Shown: positions 17,875 to 26,269 of the stretch, piece after piece | How positions within the stretch are numbered: position 1 is the stretch's first letter | Layout: the number at the start of each line of letters is the position of its first letter | DNA from: an uncultured Pirellula sp. | Lineage (GTDB): Bacteria > Planctomycetota > Planctomycetia > Pirellulales > Pirellulaceae | Direction of reading: 5' to 3' | Length of the DNA: 43,118 nucleotides | Assembly: GCA_903858115.1 (NCBI GenBank) | Contig: CAIOHR010000317.1 | Coordinates: 1-43,118 of the forward strand | Notes under the pieces: generated by a model | Told to the model about the DNA's origin: nothing | What the model saw: the letters and a program-made list of their open reading frames with translations, nothing else | The model's database searches: none | Position numbers and translations under genes: made by a program

Positions 17875-18261
17875 ATGGCTAACAACTTAGTGTCGATCGG
17901 TACGGATATCGTCGAGTGCGTTCGAATCGCACAGATGATTGAGAAGTATGGAGAGGTTTTTCTGCAACGAGTCTTCACTCAGAAAGAAATCCAATACTGT
18001 TCCTCGCGGAAAGCAGCCACGCAACACTATGCTGGTCGATGGGCAGCCAAAGAAGCCGTGATGAAGGTACTCGGCACTGGATGGTCCAAGGGGATCCACT
18101 GGACTGACCTTGAAGTCATCAACGAAATCTCCGGCGCACCGCAACTAATTCTCTCGGGTCGAGCTGCGGAGATTGCCAAAGAACGTGGAATTCGCGAAGT
18201 CATGTTATCCATATCGCATTGTCGAAGTTATGCAACCGCCTTTGCAACTGGTGTGTCATGA
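17875..18261 (+). CDS. acpS: Holo-[acyl-carrier-protein] synthase
   Basis: Transfers the 4'-phosphopantetheine group from CoA to the serine of acyl carrier protein. The two 4'-PPT signatures are complete: GTDIVECVRI at residues 9-18 (magnesium-binding aspartate) and RWAAKEAVMKVLGTGW near 57-72 (catalytic glutamate and lysine), with LSISHCRSYATA near the end. The length of 128 residues is normal. AGCAGG precedes the ATG. Its stop TGA overlaps the ATG of the hydrolase gene (ATGA), indicating translational coupling. Confidence 0.95.
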   Translation: MANNLVSIGTDIVECVRIAQMIEKYGEVFLQRVFTQKEIQYCSSRKAATQHYAGRWAAKEAVMKVLGTGWSKGIHWTDLEVINEISGAPQLILSGRAAEIAKERGIREVMLSISHCRSYATAFATGVS

Positions 18262-19097
18262 AACAAGCTGGCCTCATGGCGAGAGCCAAAAGACTGCTAC
18301 TCGCGATGGCAGTCCTTTACGTCTCTCTTTTGGGGGCTCTCGTGTTCTTCGAAACAACGTTACTCTTCCCCGCGCCGTCACCAACGGCAGGGGAATGGAA
18401 TGCAGCTAAATTCAAAGCCAAAGAGGAATGGGTGGAAAGCCAAGATGGGACCAAGGTGCATGTTTGGTGCATGCAACACGACAGCCCAAAAGCCACAATC
18501 ATTTTCTCCCATGGAAATGGTGAATCTCTCGGGTTCCTCGGTTGGGAACTGGCTGAGTTACGTGACAAATGGTCCGTCAATGTGATCGCCTACGATTTTC
18601 GCGGCTATGGTAAAACGGGCGGTGCAGCAAATCAGAAGAGCATCCTGGAAGATGCGGTTGCCGTTGGCACCTGGACAAGCAACCAAACTGCATGGAATAC
18701 CGTTCCCATCGTCCCTACGGGACGCTCGCTCGGGGGCGCCGCAGCCTTGGAAATGGCGATCGAGCTGAAATCTCCTGGGCTAATCCTCGATCGAACATTC
18801 TCATCGATTGTGGATATCGCTGCTTGGCACTATCCCATGTTTCCTGTTCGCTGGTTGATACGCAATCGCTTTCTGGCGATCGATCGGATATCCAAATACT
18901 CAGGCAAACTAATGCAACTGCACGGAGATACAGATACGATTGTACCTTTGCGTTTTGGAAAGAAGCTGTTCGATGCTTGCCCATCTACCAGCAAGACATT
19001 TTTGCAAGTGCCGGGATTAGGCCATAACGATGAATGGCCTGAGGAGTTTTGGGAGGCAGTTCCTCCTTTTCTGACCCAATTGAAGAATGGACGTTAA
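18258..19097 (+). CDS. Membrane-anchored alpha/beta hydrolase
   Basis: A short N-terminal hydrophobic segment (LLLAMAVLYVSLLGALVFFETTLLF) acts as anchor or signal. The hydrolase fold follows: the oxyanion strand TIIFSHGNGESLG, YDFRGYGKTGG, nucleophile elbow GRSLGG, aspartate in LHGDTDTIVP and histidine in GLGHNDEW. This is the BEM46/YqkD-like group with unknown substrate. The ATG at 18258 overlaps the acpS stop codon; an upstream start in the same frame at 18219 would run deep into acpS and is not favoured. The 3' end overlaps the convergent ABC transporter gene by 4 bases. Confidence 0.87.
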   Translation: MKQAGLMARAKRLLLAMAVLYVSLLGALVFFETTLLFPAPSPTAGEWNAAKFKAKEEWVESQDGTKVHVWCMQHDSPKATIIFSHGNGESLGFLGWELAELRDKWSVNVIAYDFRGYGKTGGAANQKSILEDAVAVGTWTSNQTAWNTVPIVPTGRSLGGAAALEMAIELKSPGLILDRTFSSIVDIAAWHYPMFPVRWLIRNRFLAIDRISKYSGKLMQLHGDTDTIVPLRFGKKLFDACPSTSKTFLQVPGLGHNDEWPEEFWEAVPPFLTQLKNGR

Positions 19098-21412
19098 GTC
19101 TCTTCGTGGGCATTCATTTGATGCTGCGCTTGATTCAGTCGTGAGTACGTGCCTTTCAGTGCAAGCAGTTCGTCGTGGGAACCGATTTCGGTGACGCGAC
19201 CCTTCTCCAACACGATAATGCGATTCGCTTTTCGCAGAGTGCTGATGCGGTGCGCGATCGCAATCGTCGTACGCCCTTGAACGAGAACATCCAAAGCTTC
19301 TTGAATCTGTCGTTCTGTTTCCGTGTCCACGGCCGACGTCGCTTCGTCCAGAATGAGGATCCTCGGGTCTGTTAACAAAGCTCTTGCAATCGAAATGCGT
19401 TGCCTTTCACCACCGGACAACGCTTGGCCTCGCTCACCGACCAGCGAATCGTAGCCGTCTGCTAGTTTCAAAATGAAGTCATGCGCTTTTGCAGCCCGAG
19501 CGGCAGCAATCACCTCTTCGCGAGTTGCACCAGGTTTTCCATAGGCAATATTGTCAGCGATCGAACCAAAGAACAGGAACGGCTCTTGAAGAACGATGCC
19601 GATGTTGCTGCGATACTCATTGATCGGAAACGACCGAATGTCGGTGCCATCCACCAGGATCGCACCACTTGCGACATCATAAAATCTACACACGAGATTG
19701 ACCAACGTGCTCTTACCAGCCCCGCTGGGACCAACCAGGCCAATCATTTCGCCGGGTTGAATTTTCAAACTCACGTTGTGGACCACTTGTCGCGAACCAT
19801 AGCGAAACGTGATATCCCGTATTTCAATTTGCCCCGCAACTCTGCCTGGGTGGACTGGCTTCTCTGGTTCAGAAACGCTCGGAACCCGGTCCAAGATCTC
19901 AAAGATGCGGTGCGTTGCGGCGGCTGTTCGTTGGGCATTGGCCAATAATCGACTCATGTCGTCCAGTCGAACATAGAGCCTCCCCACACACAGGATAAAT
20001 GCCGATACCACACCATAGGTGACGGAACCATAGTAAATTTGGTACGCACCATAGGCCCACACGACCAACAGACCGATATCGGTTAACAATGTAATGATCG
20101 GTGAGAATGCAGCCCAAACACGATTGACCCGATGATTGGCGCCGAGAACATGATCGTTGCTATCTTGGAATCGCTTCACCTCACGGTTCTCTTGGGCAAA
20201 GGCTTTCACCACGCGAATCCCAGGGATTGTATCGGCTAGCACGTTGACCATTTCTGCCCAAGCGGCACTGCCGCGTGCAAACCCCGCGCGCATCTTTCCC
20301 TGGACACTGGCTACCATCCAGGCGATAAAGGGAAATGGCAATAAACCAACGATCGCCATCATCGGGTGAATGTAAAACAACGCGACTCCGGTCATCACGA
20401 TCATCAATAGATCGGTCGCAAAATCGAGCACATGAATCGAAAGAAAGTCACAGATACGCTGAGTGTCGTTGCTGATCCTCGAAATCAAATCTCCCGTTCG
20501 TTTTCCTCCAAAGAACTCGAGTGAAAGTTTTTGAAGGTGAGCGTACGTCGCGTTGCGAAGATCTGCGGAAATCTGCTCGCTCACTTTCGCCAACACATAG
20601 GTCTTGGACCAACTCAACAACCAACTGAGAATCGCCGCTCCAAGCATCCCCCCGAGAATCCAAGGTACCAAGGAGTACTCGGGTTTCGGAATCTGCTCGA
20701 CATCGATTCTGAAAGACTTATCGTCGATCAACTTTTGTTGAATCTCGTGCAAGCTCTGCGCTGGATTAAAAACGCGATCGACCAAAGGCACCATCAGAAG
20801 CGTTGGCAACAGCGCTGCCGTCGTGCTCAACCACGTCAACAGAAAACCCAACAAGATCATCGGCAAGTGGGGCTTCGCGAATCGATTCAATCGAAGAAGG
20901 GATCGGCTGGTATCCGGCACTGCCGAGGGAGCACAGTTGGAGCAGACCGACTGTCCTTTGGACATCGTGCCGCCGCAGGAGGGACAGATGGATGGGGCCC
21001 GCTCTTCATTCGGTTTCCCTTCGAGAAGTTGTTTGTACTCCTTTGCCAAAAGAGAAGCTGCACTATTGTGCTTTGTCGTGAATCGCCAAGACTGCAGCAA
21101 CCGATCGGATCCGAGCACTTCCAAGAGAGCCAGCCCAGATCGATCAAGCTTTCTTAGGTCCACAATCTCCGCATGCGGGAATCTTTCCAACTGACCAGGC
21201 CGTTCTAAAGCCGAGATAGGTTGAAATCCCAATACACCTCGATCGGTCAACAAAACGAGACCGCGGCCAAACTGAAGCTTCTCGTCGAGATCGGGCTCAA
21301 ACCAAGCCAAAATGGACTCGTCGGCCAATAGAGATCCACGAACCAATTCCCGAAAATCTGTCGGTAACTGTTCTACGGGGATAACTTCAAGTGAGTTAGG
21401 AGCGGAATGCAC
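19094..21412 (-). CDS. ABC exporter (fused permease-ATPase) with N-terminal regulatory domain and zinc ribbon
   Basis: Half-transporter of 772 residues. Residues about 1-140 form a beta-rich soluble domain (LLTDRGVLGFQ, VLGSDRLLQSWRF) that resembles a PH-like module. A CPSCG...CSNC zinc ribbon follows at about 145-160, then six membrane segments of the ABC_membrane type (about 180-480) and a nucleotide-binding domain with Walker A GPSGAGKST (near 562), Q-loop, signature LSGGERQR (near 664), Walker B ILILDEATSAVD and the switch AIAHR. Homodimers of this type export lipids or peptides. The start is GTG at 21412. It is divergent from ppk2 with about 200 bases between, enough for both promoters. 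Confidence 0.9.
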   Translation of the reverse strand: MHSAPNSLEVIPVEQLPTDFRELVRGSLLADESILAWFEPDLDEKLQFGRGLVLLTDRGVLGFQPISALERPGQLERFPHAEIVDLRKLDRSGLALLEVLGSDRLLQSWRFTTKHNSAASLLAKEYKQLLEGKPNEERAPSICPSCGGTMSKGQSVCSNCAPSAVPDTSRSLLRLNRFAKPHLPMILLGFLLTWLSTTAALLPTLLMVPLVDRVFNPAQSLHEIQQKLIDDKSFRIDVEQIPKPEYSLVPWILGGMLGAAILSWLLSWSKTYVLAKVSEQISADLRNATYAHLQKLSLEFFGGKRTGDLISRISNDTQRICDFLSIHVLDFATDLLMIVMTGVALFYIHPMMAIVGLLPFPFIAWMVASVQGKMRAGFARGSAAWAEMVNVLADTIPGIRVVKAFAQENREVKRFQDSNDHVLGANHRVNRVWAAFSPIITLLTDIGLLVVWAYGAYQIYYGSVTYGVVSAFILCVGRLYVRLDDMSRLLANAQRTAAATHRIFEILDRVPSVSEPEKPVHPGRVAGQIEIRDITFRYGSRQVVHNVSLKIQPGEMIGLVGPSGAGKSTLVNLVCRFYDVASGAILVDGTDIRSFPINEYRSNIGIVLQEPFLFFGSIADNIAYGKPGATREEVIAAARAAKAHDFILKLADGYDSLVGERGQALSGGERQRISIARALLTDPRILILDEATSAVDTETERQIQEALDVLVQGRTTIAIAHRISTLRKANRIIVLEKGRVTEIGSHDELLALKGTYSRLNQAQHQMNAHEET

Positions 21413-21614
21413 TTCAGATTCTTATACCATCAGGACGAGCACGAGAATGGGACTCGCAGAATGGTAATGGAAACCCCCTTTCCTGTCTTGGTCGAATTCA
21501 GCAGCCTAAGAATTTCGGCCACGAGGCCGTCGCCAACTCCCGCAGATCTGCCGCACGGATTACCATGAGTACCTTCTTCCTACAGTCCCTCCTCCACCAT
21601 GAGCCATTGCACCT

Positions 21615-22493
21615 ATGCCGAAACATCGATTTGAAGCGAAGAAGTTCCGTGCGAAAGAAGGAGAATCCGTCGATCTCACGAAGATATCCACGAAAGCAGG
21701 GACCGAGTTTTCAAAAAAACAGGAAGGAATTGATTCACTTCTCGAAGACAATACGGCCCTTTCCGAGGGGCAATCCAAACTGTTTGCGGCTGGCCAACGC
21801 TCCGTATTGATCATCCTTCAAGGGATGGATGCCTCCGGAAAGGACGGTACGATCCGCCACGTCATGCATGGGGTAAACCCGCAGGGGTGTCGTGTATTTA
21901 GCTTCAAAGCTCCTAACAGCGAAGAAGTGCTGCACCATTTTCTTTGGAGACCGATGCGGTTCATGCCCGAGCGCGGCATGATTACGATCTTCAACCGATC
22001 GTATTATGAAGAGGTCATGGTCGTACGAGTCCATCCCGAGTTTCTAGAGGCTCAACGACTGCCACCGTACAAGAAACTTGGGGACCTTTGGAAGAAACGA
22101 TACAAAGAGATTCGTACCTTCGAAGAAACGATCGTCTCCAGTGGCACTTCGGTTCTCAAGTTCTTTTTGCATGTTTCGAGAGAGGAGCAAAAGGCTCAAC
22201 TCATGGAACGACTATTGGAACCTGAGAAGAGATGGAAGTTCAACGCTCGCGACCTTGACGAACGCGGCAAGTGGAATGAGTACCGTGCCGCATTCGAGGA
22301 TGCCATCTCCGCGACAAGCACGAAGACCGCTCCCTGGTACATCATTCCAGCCGATGACAAATGGTACGCGCGAGCTGCGATCGCCGATATCATTGCAGCA
22401 CACCTAGAATCGCTTGACCTGGAGTATCCCAAAGTCACCAAGGAAGACGAGGCGCAATATGCCCTTTTGCTCGAACGGCTTAAGAACGATTGA
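21615..22493 (+). CDS. ppk2: Polyphosphate kinase 2 family phosphotransferase
   Basis: Uses polyphosphate to phosphorylate AMP, ADP or GDP. The P-loop reads GMDASGKDGTI (near residue 70), followed by HGVNPQGCRVFSFKAP, FLWRPMRFMPERGMITIFNRSYYEEVMVVRVHPE (Walker B and arginine region) and a lid with RFDERGKW-like DLDERGKWNEY. PWYIIPADDKWYARAAI closes the domain. The 292-residue length fits single-domain PPK2. Class I, II or III cannot be set by eye. The 3' end overlaps the proposed start of the next gene by 35 bases. Confidence 0.92.
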   Translation: MPKHRFEAKKFRAKEGESVDLTKISTKAGTEFSKKQEGIDSLLEDNTALSEGQSKLFAAGQRSVLIILQGMDASGKDGTIRHVMHGVNPQGCRVFSFKAPNSEEVLHHFLWRPMRFMPERGMITIFNRSYYEEVMVVRVHPEFLEAQRLPPYKKLGDLWKKRYKEIRTFEETIVSSGTSVLKFFLHVSREEQKAQLMERLLEPEKRWKFNARDLDERGKWNEYRAAFEDAISATSTKTAPWYIIPADDKWYARAAIADIIAAHLESLDLEYPKVTKEDEAQYALLLERLKND

Positions 22494-23952
22494 TGTGGCA
22501 CGATTGATCCTTTGTTGCTGTTCGCTATGGTGTTGCTGTTCGCTATGTCTCCCATGCTGCCGTGGCGAGGAAACAAAGGCAACCATCGTAAAAAACTTTC
22601 TTTGCCCGTGGGGCGATGTCGTTCCGCAATCAACCACGTTTGAAAGTTGGCTCCATGGCGATAGTTTTCATTTTCGGTTTACCGTGGAGGACTCCGAAGT
22701 CATCCTGCAAGAAAAGTGGACGGGAGAAGATGCGATCGAGAACGAAGACCGAGTCGTCTTCGCCATTGCAAGCGATATTGAATTCGGAAAGCTCTATTGT
22801 ATCGAATTGGATGCGCAGGGCCGGATACGCGATTCAAAGCGGGACATTCGGCATCTAGTGGACACTTCGTGGACATGCGATGGTTTGCTAACCACCAGTC
22901 AACGGACCGATACCGGGTATATCGTTTCCGCAACCATTCCAATTGCCACATTGACGGCTATTGCCCATCATCCGATCGATGCCAGTTCGAAGATCCTCGT
23001 CGGGTTATTTCGCGCAGATCATTACCGTTCCTCAAATGCTGCAACGTGGAGCAGTTGGCAACTACCCGCAACGTTGGCTGATACGCCATTCGTTCGGTCT
23101 GCGTTGAGCCGTTTGCCAATGAACGGTGGTAGTCTTCTAAATCCTGTGGAGTCAACGCGTGCACGGTCGTTGCGAATTGCACGAGACAAAGTTCGTCGTG
23201 ATTGGTACGACCATCTACAACGAGAAGTTGTGAAAAAGCGGGCCGAGCAGTGGTTTGATTCGCTCGCAGATTTTCCTTCGATTCCAGAGTTGTGGACAAT
23301 TAGCGAGGTAAGGTCCATTGCGGTCGCTAGCGAACGTCCGCTCGAATGGAATGACTCGTTCAAAGAGCCGCTCGTCTATCGACCTTTTTCACTTTCCATC
23401 TCGATCGATGAATTCGAACAACGCGGAAACAGAGTAAATGGAATGGTCGTGGAACTGACCGAGGAAACTGCCAGCGAACGAGTCGGGATTCGATGTGATC
23501 AAGGCCGAATATGGTTCGAGCTGGAGGCAGCCAAGCTAGCACAGAGTATGTCTCTCGCAACCATCGATGCGCATGTCGTCGGTCCCGGAGATTCGATCAC
23601 CGTCACGTCTGAGGGAACAGGTAGTGTGCTGGATCTTTCGATTCATCTCAATGGAGAACGATTGAAAGCGATAGCGGTACTGGAGAATCAGCCACGCGCG
23701 ATGCCGTCGGAATCAGTGGTCGATGCGCGACGGCGGTGGAAATTGAACTCGTTTCAAACGCCACTTGATTCTTTGCAATGGCGAAACCGCGTATTGAGCG
23801 AGATTGAGCTCCGATCGCTGGACGATCGCGCTCGATTATTAACGTGGGGCGAGCAATCCGATGCTGAGCATACAGCGTGGGTCGATCATTATGCGAGACG
23901 AATCGACACCGAAGGTGGTTACCTCTTAGAGAGCCTCCGTCATTATCGATAG
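22459..23952 (+). CDS. Secreted protein with carbohydrate-binding (CBM9/DOMON-like) domain
   Basis: The hydrophobic, cysteine-rich leader (LILCCCSLWCCCSLCLPCC) fits an export signal and is built from an 18-bp tandem duplication at 22513-22548. The mature protein starts with a beta-sandwich of CBM9-like pattern (HGDSFHFRFTVEDSE, EDRVVFAIASD, YIVSATIPIATL, LVGLFRADHY) at about 45-200. The C-terminal half has further strands of LamG-like feel (GRIWFELEAA, VLDLSIHLNGERL). I cannot name an enzyme function. The ATG at 22459 is preceded by GGAAGACGAGG and overlaps ppk2; a GTG at 22495, directly after the ppk2 stop, is the other candidate. Confidence 0.6.
   Translation: MPFCSNGLRTIDVARLILCCCSLWCCCSLCLPCCRGEETKATIVKNFLCPWGDVVPQSTTFESWLHGDSFHFRFTVEDSEVILQEKWTGEDAIENEDRVVFAIASDIEFGKLYCIELDAQGRIRDSKRDIRHLVDTSWTCDGLLTTSQRTDTGYIVSATIPIATLTAIAHHPIDASSKILVGLFRADHYRSSNAATWSSWQLPATLADTPFVRSALSRLPMNGGSLLNPVESTRARSLRIARDKVRRDWYDHLQREVVKKRAEQWFDSLADFPSIPELWTISEVRSIAVASERPLEWNDSFKEPLVYRPFSLSISIDEFEQRGNRVNGMVVELTEETASERVGIRCDQGRIWFELEAAKLAQSMSLATIDAHVVGPGDSITVTSEGTGSVLDLSIHLNGERLKAIAVLENQPRAMPSESVVDARRRWKLNSFQTPLDSLQWRNRVLSEIELRSLDDRARLLTWGEQSDAEHTAWVDHYARRIDTEGGYLLESLRHYR
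22513..22548. repeat. 18-bp tandem duplication in a signal-peptide coding region
   Basis: TGTTGCTGTTCGCTATGG at 22513-22530 is followed directly by TGTTGCTGTTCGCTATGT at 22531-22548, with one mismatch at the last base. The unit is six codons and duplicates CCCSLW/CCCSLC in the leader of the gene at 22459. Confidence 0.9.
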
Positions 23953-23998
23953 ATAGTCGTGGATCGCTCCGCCGATCCTCCCCCCTCCCGCCGTCCTT

Positions 23999-24027
23999 CC
24001 CATCCCATCGCCCATCCCACTGTCCCC
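23999..24027 (-). other. G-quadruplex-forming motif between convergent genes
   Basis: The plus strand has five C-runs (CCC-AT-CCC-ATCG-CCC-AT-CCC-ACTGT-CCCCC), so the minus strand has five G-runs with loops of 5, 2, 4 and 2 bases, which meets the usual quadruplex rule. A further C-rich tract lies just before it, near 23979-23989. The whole gap 23953-24080 is C-rich and gene-free. RNA from the dehydrogenase gene on the minus strand would carry the G-rich form about 55 bases after its stop codon. Confidence 0.6.
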
Positions 24028-24080
24028 CGCTCCAAGTACTATTTTTCCATGTACTACCTTATACAACTCTGCTACATGCA

Positions 24081-25103
24081 CTACTTCACAGCAATCACCA
24101 CTTTTCCAAAGTGCTTCGCCGATTGCAGATACTCAAATGCATCTGGAGCTTCATCGAACGAAAACACTTGATCGATGCTTGGTTGAATTTGTTTTGATTC
24201 AATGAATGAGTTCATCTCTATAAACTTATCCCGCGAGCCAACATAGATTCCGTTCAAGCGTACGTTCCTGGCTAGAAGCGGAAACAAGCTCGTGTTGGGA
24301 GCACCAAAGCCCGTGAGGACTCCGATCAAGGCGATGTGCCCGCTGGCTGCGACGCACTTCATGGACTGCTCAAGAGTTCCCGGTCCTCCGACTTCGACGA
24401 CATGATCGACACCGTGTCCGCTGGTGATTTCCCAAACTTCGTCTGCCCATTGTGGATGCTCACGATAGTTAATCGTTTGCCAAGCACCCATGGCTCGCGC
24501 ACGCTCTAGTTTTGCATCGCTACTCGATAGGACGATCGCGCGAGCTCCGATCGCGGTCGCGAATTGAAGTGCAAAGATCGAGACACCGCCAGTGCCGATA
24601 CAAAGGACGGATTGACCTGAAGCGAGTCCGCCACGGGTGGATAGGGAGTACCAAGCGGTTAGGCCAGCGCATGGTAGAGTACTCGCTTGTTCAAAACTCA
24701 AGCTTGGTGGGATTTCAACAACACCTGTTTCAGGTAAATCGACCACCGATTGGAGCATCCCATCGAGAGTGCCTCCTAAGTCCTGTTTATGGTGTGCTAG
24801 ATCAAAGGAGCCGCTTTGCCACGTCTGAAAGAAGCAGCCCGCAACTCGGTCACCGACTTTCCATTGTTGGACGTTGGAGCCCACGGCGATGATCTCGCCA
24901 GCTCCATCGGACGCGGGAACTCGGTTGTCGACTTGGCGACCGGCAAGGTTTCTCCAGGCGATAATGTCACGGTAGTTTAGGGATACCGCTTTGACCTGCA
25001 CACGAACCGAGTAGGGAGCTAGGGCGTCCGGCAATGGTCGATCCGCACGGACTAGATCGTAAGCGTTGGAGATCTTTGAAAAAAACCAGGATTTGGAGAA
25101 CAT
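24081..25103 (-). CDS. NAD(P)-dependent zinc-type alcohol dehydrogenase-like protein (MDR family)
   Basis: A medium-chain dehydrogenase/reductase. The GroES-like domain has VSLNYRDIIAW and PASDGAGEIIAVG. The Rossmann domain has CIGTGGVSIFALQFATAIGA. The usual catalytic zinc cysteine is absent (NYRD occupies its place), as in the quinone-oxidoreductase-like and crotonyl-type branches, so a zinc-independent reductase is likely. FDEAPDAFEYL and GKVVI are the family's closing motifs. The ATG at 25103 has AGG seven bases upstream; a TTG at 25124 in frame adds seven residues. The substrate is unknown. Confidence 0.88.
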   Translation of the reverse strand: MFSKSWFFSKISNAYDLVRADRPLPDALAPYSVRVQVKAVSLNYRDIIAWRNLAGRQVDNRVPASDGAGEIIAVGSNVQQWKVGDRVAGCFFQTWQSGSFDLAHHKQDLGGTLDGMLQSVVDLPETGVVEIPPSLSFEQASTLPCAGLTAWYSLSTRGGLASGQSVLCIGTGGVSIFALQFATAIGARAIVLSSSDAKLERARAMGAWQTINYREHPQWADEVWEITSGHGVDHVVEVGGPGTLEQSMKCVAASGHIALIGVLTGFGAPNTSLFPLLARNVRLNGIYVGSRDKFIEMNSFIESKQIQPSIDQVFSFDEAPDAFEYLQSAKHFGKVVIAVK

Positions 25104-25209
25104 AAACCGACCTATGGAAGGCAAAAACGTACATTCTGATCTTGTTCGGTTAGAACACGACGATATGCTTTTGGCAAGTCGACGGTTCAGGCCGTCGGCT
25201 GAATGGTAA

Positions 25210-25291
25210 GGAGGGTAAGCGAATGGCTAGCGGCATCATTGGAAATGATGTGCCCCGTAAGGGGTTGCGGGTTCGAGTCCCGTGCCCTCCG
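25210..25291 (+). tRNA. tRNA-Ser (anticodon GGA)
   Basis: The acceptor GGAGGGT at 25210-25216 pairs with GCCCTCC at 25284-25290 (the last pair is T-G), with discriminator G at 25291. The D-arm region is TAAGCGAATGGCTAGCGGC. The anticodon stem CATCA/TGATG encloses TTGGAAA, giving GGA and thus serine. A long variable arm (CCCC/GGGG) is present as expected for serine, and the T-arm GCGGG-TTCGAGT-CCCGT is canonical. The 3' CCA is not encoded. Apparent proteins over this gene on either strand are artefacts. The gene sits at the left edge of a decayed integrative island. Confidence 0.95.
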
Positions 25292-25296
25292 CTCCC

Positions 25297-25323
25297 AAAG
25301 CCAGTGATTTCACTGGCTTTTTT
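25297..25323 (+). terminator. Rho-independent terminator of tRNA-Ser
   Basis: AAAGCCAGTG at 25297-25306 pairs perfectly with CACTGGCTTT at 25311-25320 around an ATTT loop, and the T-run continues to 25323. It lies six bases after the tRNA. The stop codon of the integrase remnant on the other strand lies inside this hairpin (25310-25312). Confidence 0.9.
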
Positions 25324-25558
25324 CGTTTCCCCTGGGATTGGTAAGGTTTTCTTCCGGTGGTTGCAGTCCTTCGCTAACACTTGCCGCGTCGGATTCTGCG
25401 TCGGAATTCTTTGCGACTATCGCTTGCTCATAATTGGAATCAGTCACAAGCAGGTAGTTCTTCTTCGCGATTGCCTCCGTGTTTCCCAACCAAGAACAAA
25501 CAACGTGAATCGGGAAGTCTTTTTCGAGCTACGTTTGACGCGATGTTTATGCACAGAG
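25310..25558 (-). pseudogene. Tyrosine integrase, C-terminal remnant
   Basis: Reading the minus strand, the frame ending at the TGA at 25310-25312 gives LEKDFPIHVVCSWLGNTE, then KKNYLLVTDSNYEQAI. These are the HVV-x-x-WLGN box and the catalytic tyrosine region (HYLQVTD-type; here NYLLVTD) of planctomycete phage-type integrases, followed by a polar tail. Upstream in frame there is SRQT, a TAG at 25529-25531 where a glutamate codon would be expected, and a TAA before that. The catalytic core and N-terminus are missing. The histidine normally before the tyrosine is an asparagine. The gene pointed at the tRNA-Ser, the usual arrangement for an element integrated in a tRNA 3' end. Confidence 0.8.
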
Positions 25559-25594
25559 CGCGAGTCGAGTTATAGCGATGTCGAGGGAGAAAAC

Positions 25595-25819
25595 CTACAC
25601 GGTGTCCGACAAAGTCCGACAGTGTTCCTCTGGCTGGACGTGCGAGTCGTCGTTCGATTGCCACCGTTCAATCTGTTGGGTGAACCAGTAGCTTCGACTA
25701 CCTACTTCGATGAAGGGCTGCGAAATCTTGCCTGCCGATCTCCATCGAGCGATGGTTTTCGGATTGAGACCGTGGAGGCGAGCGAGAGACTTTTGGTCAA
25801 TGAGTGTTTGGATGGGCAT
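25595..25819 (-). CDS. Small helix-turn-helix protein, excisionase/AlpA-like
   Basis: About 74 residues from the ATG at 25819. LIDQKSLARLHGLNPKTIARWRSAGKI is a winged-helix HTH of the MerR/excisionase type, with the wing IEVGSRSYWFTQQIERWQ. Such proteins bind near attachment sites and steer excision, or regulate the integrase. It lies immediately upstream of the integrase remnant on the same strand, as in intact elements. In-frame upstream codons reach 25867 but are not needed. It could still be expressed although its integrase is dead. Confidence 0.65.
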   Translation of the reverse strand: MPIQTLIDQKSLARLHGLNPKTIARWRSAGKISQPFIEVGSRSYWFTQQIERWQSNDDSHVQPEEHCRTLSDTV

Positions 25820-26034
25820 GGTAATGGTATAGGTTGATCGCAGGAACGAAGTTGGTTTCATCTTCATTGTCGATACTCAAGCAATGTTTAGCTATGAGCT
25901 CAAACGGATTGGCGATACTTGCGATCATAGATTCACAACTTCGACGCCGTTTTGCGTCGACTGTCACTACTGAGAAGGGTTTGATAGACTAAGCGGCGGG
26001 CTTTGTTGATGCATTCATAATAGGAAACGCTCCT

Positions 26035-26269
26035 ATGACCAAATTGACCGAATACCCACACACCAGCGGCAGCGGAATATCTCGGCGTTGCCCAGAATAC
26101 GATTCGCAACTGGGCTGCTCGTGGTGACATCCCAATGCACCGGAACCCGGCGAATGGATACTGACTATTCAAACGAAGCGACCTCGACAAGTTCCTAAAG
26201 AGTGCCGCTTTGCCCATAACGATCCAGAAGAAACCTAAGATGTTAACACGCACCGGAGAACGAAATTGA
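26035..26269 (+). pseudogene. Broken HTH (MerR/excisionase-like) regulator upstream of hsdM
   Basis: In one plus-strand frame the sequence reads PAAAEYLGVAQNTIRNW, then AARGDIPMHRNPANGY, a stop (TGA in place of an arginine codon) and LFKRSDLDKFLKSA. This is a clear MerR-type HTH with wing. The ATG at 26035 (MTKLTEYPHT) is in another frame, so at least one frameshift and one nonsense change separate it from function. The frame runs to a TGA at 26267-26269, which overlaps the TTG start of hsdM, showing that the two genes were translationally coupled. Its antisense frame is also open but has no recognisable domain. Confidence 0.7.

Noticed and set aside
25150..25837. Open frames over the tRNA-Ser gene, one containing GTRTRNPLRGT on the minus strand
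   Set aside because: This peptide is the translation of the tRNA itself and is a well-known annotation artefact.
25933..26253. 106-residue minus-strand frame upstream of hsdM
   Set aside because: The plus strand of the same segment encodes a recognisable HTH domain, so the minus frame is a shadow.
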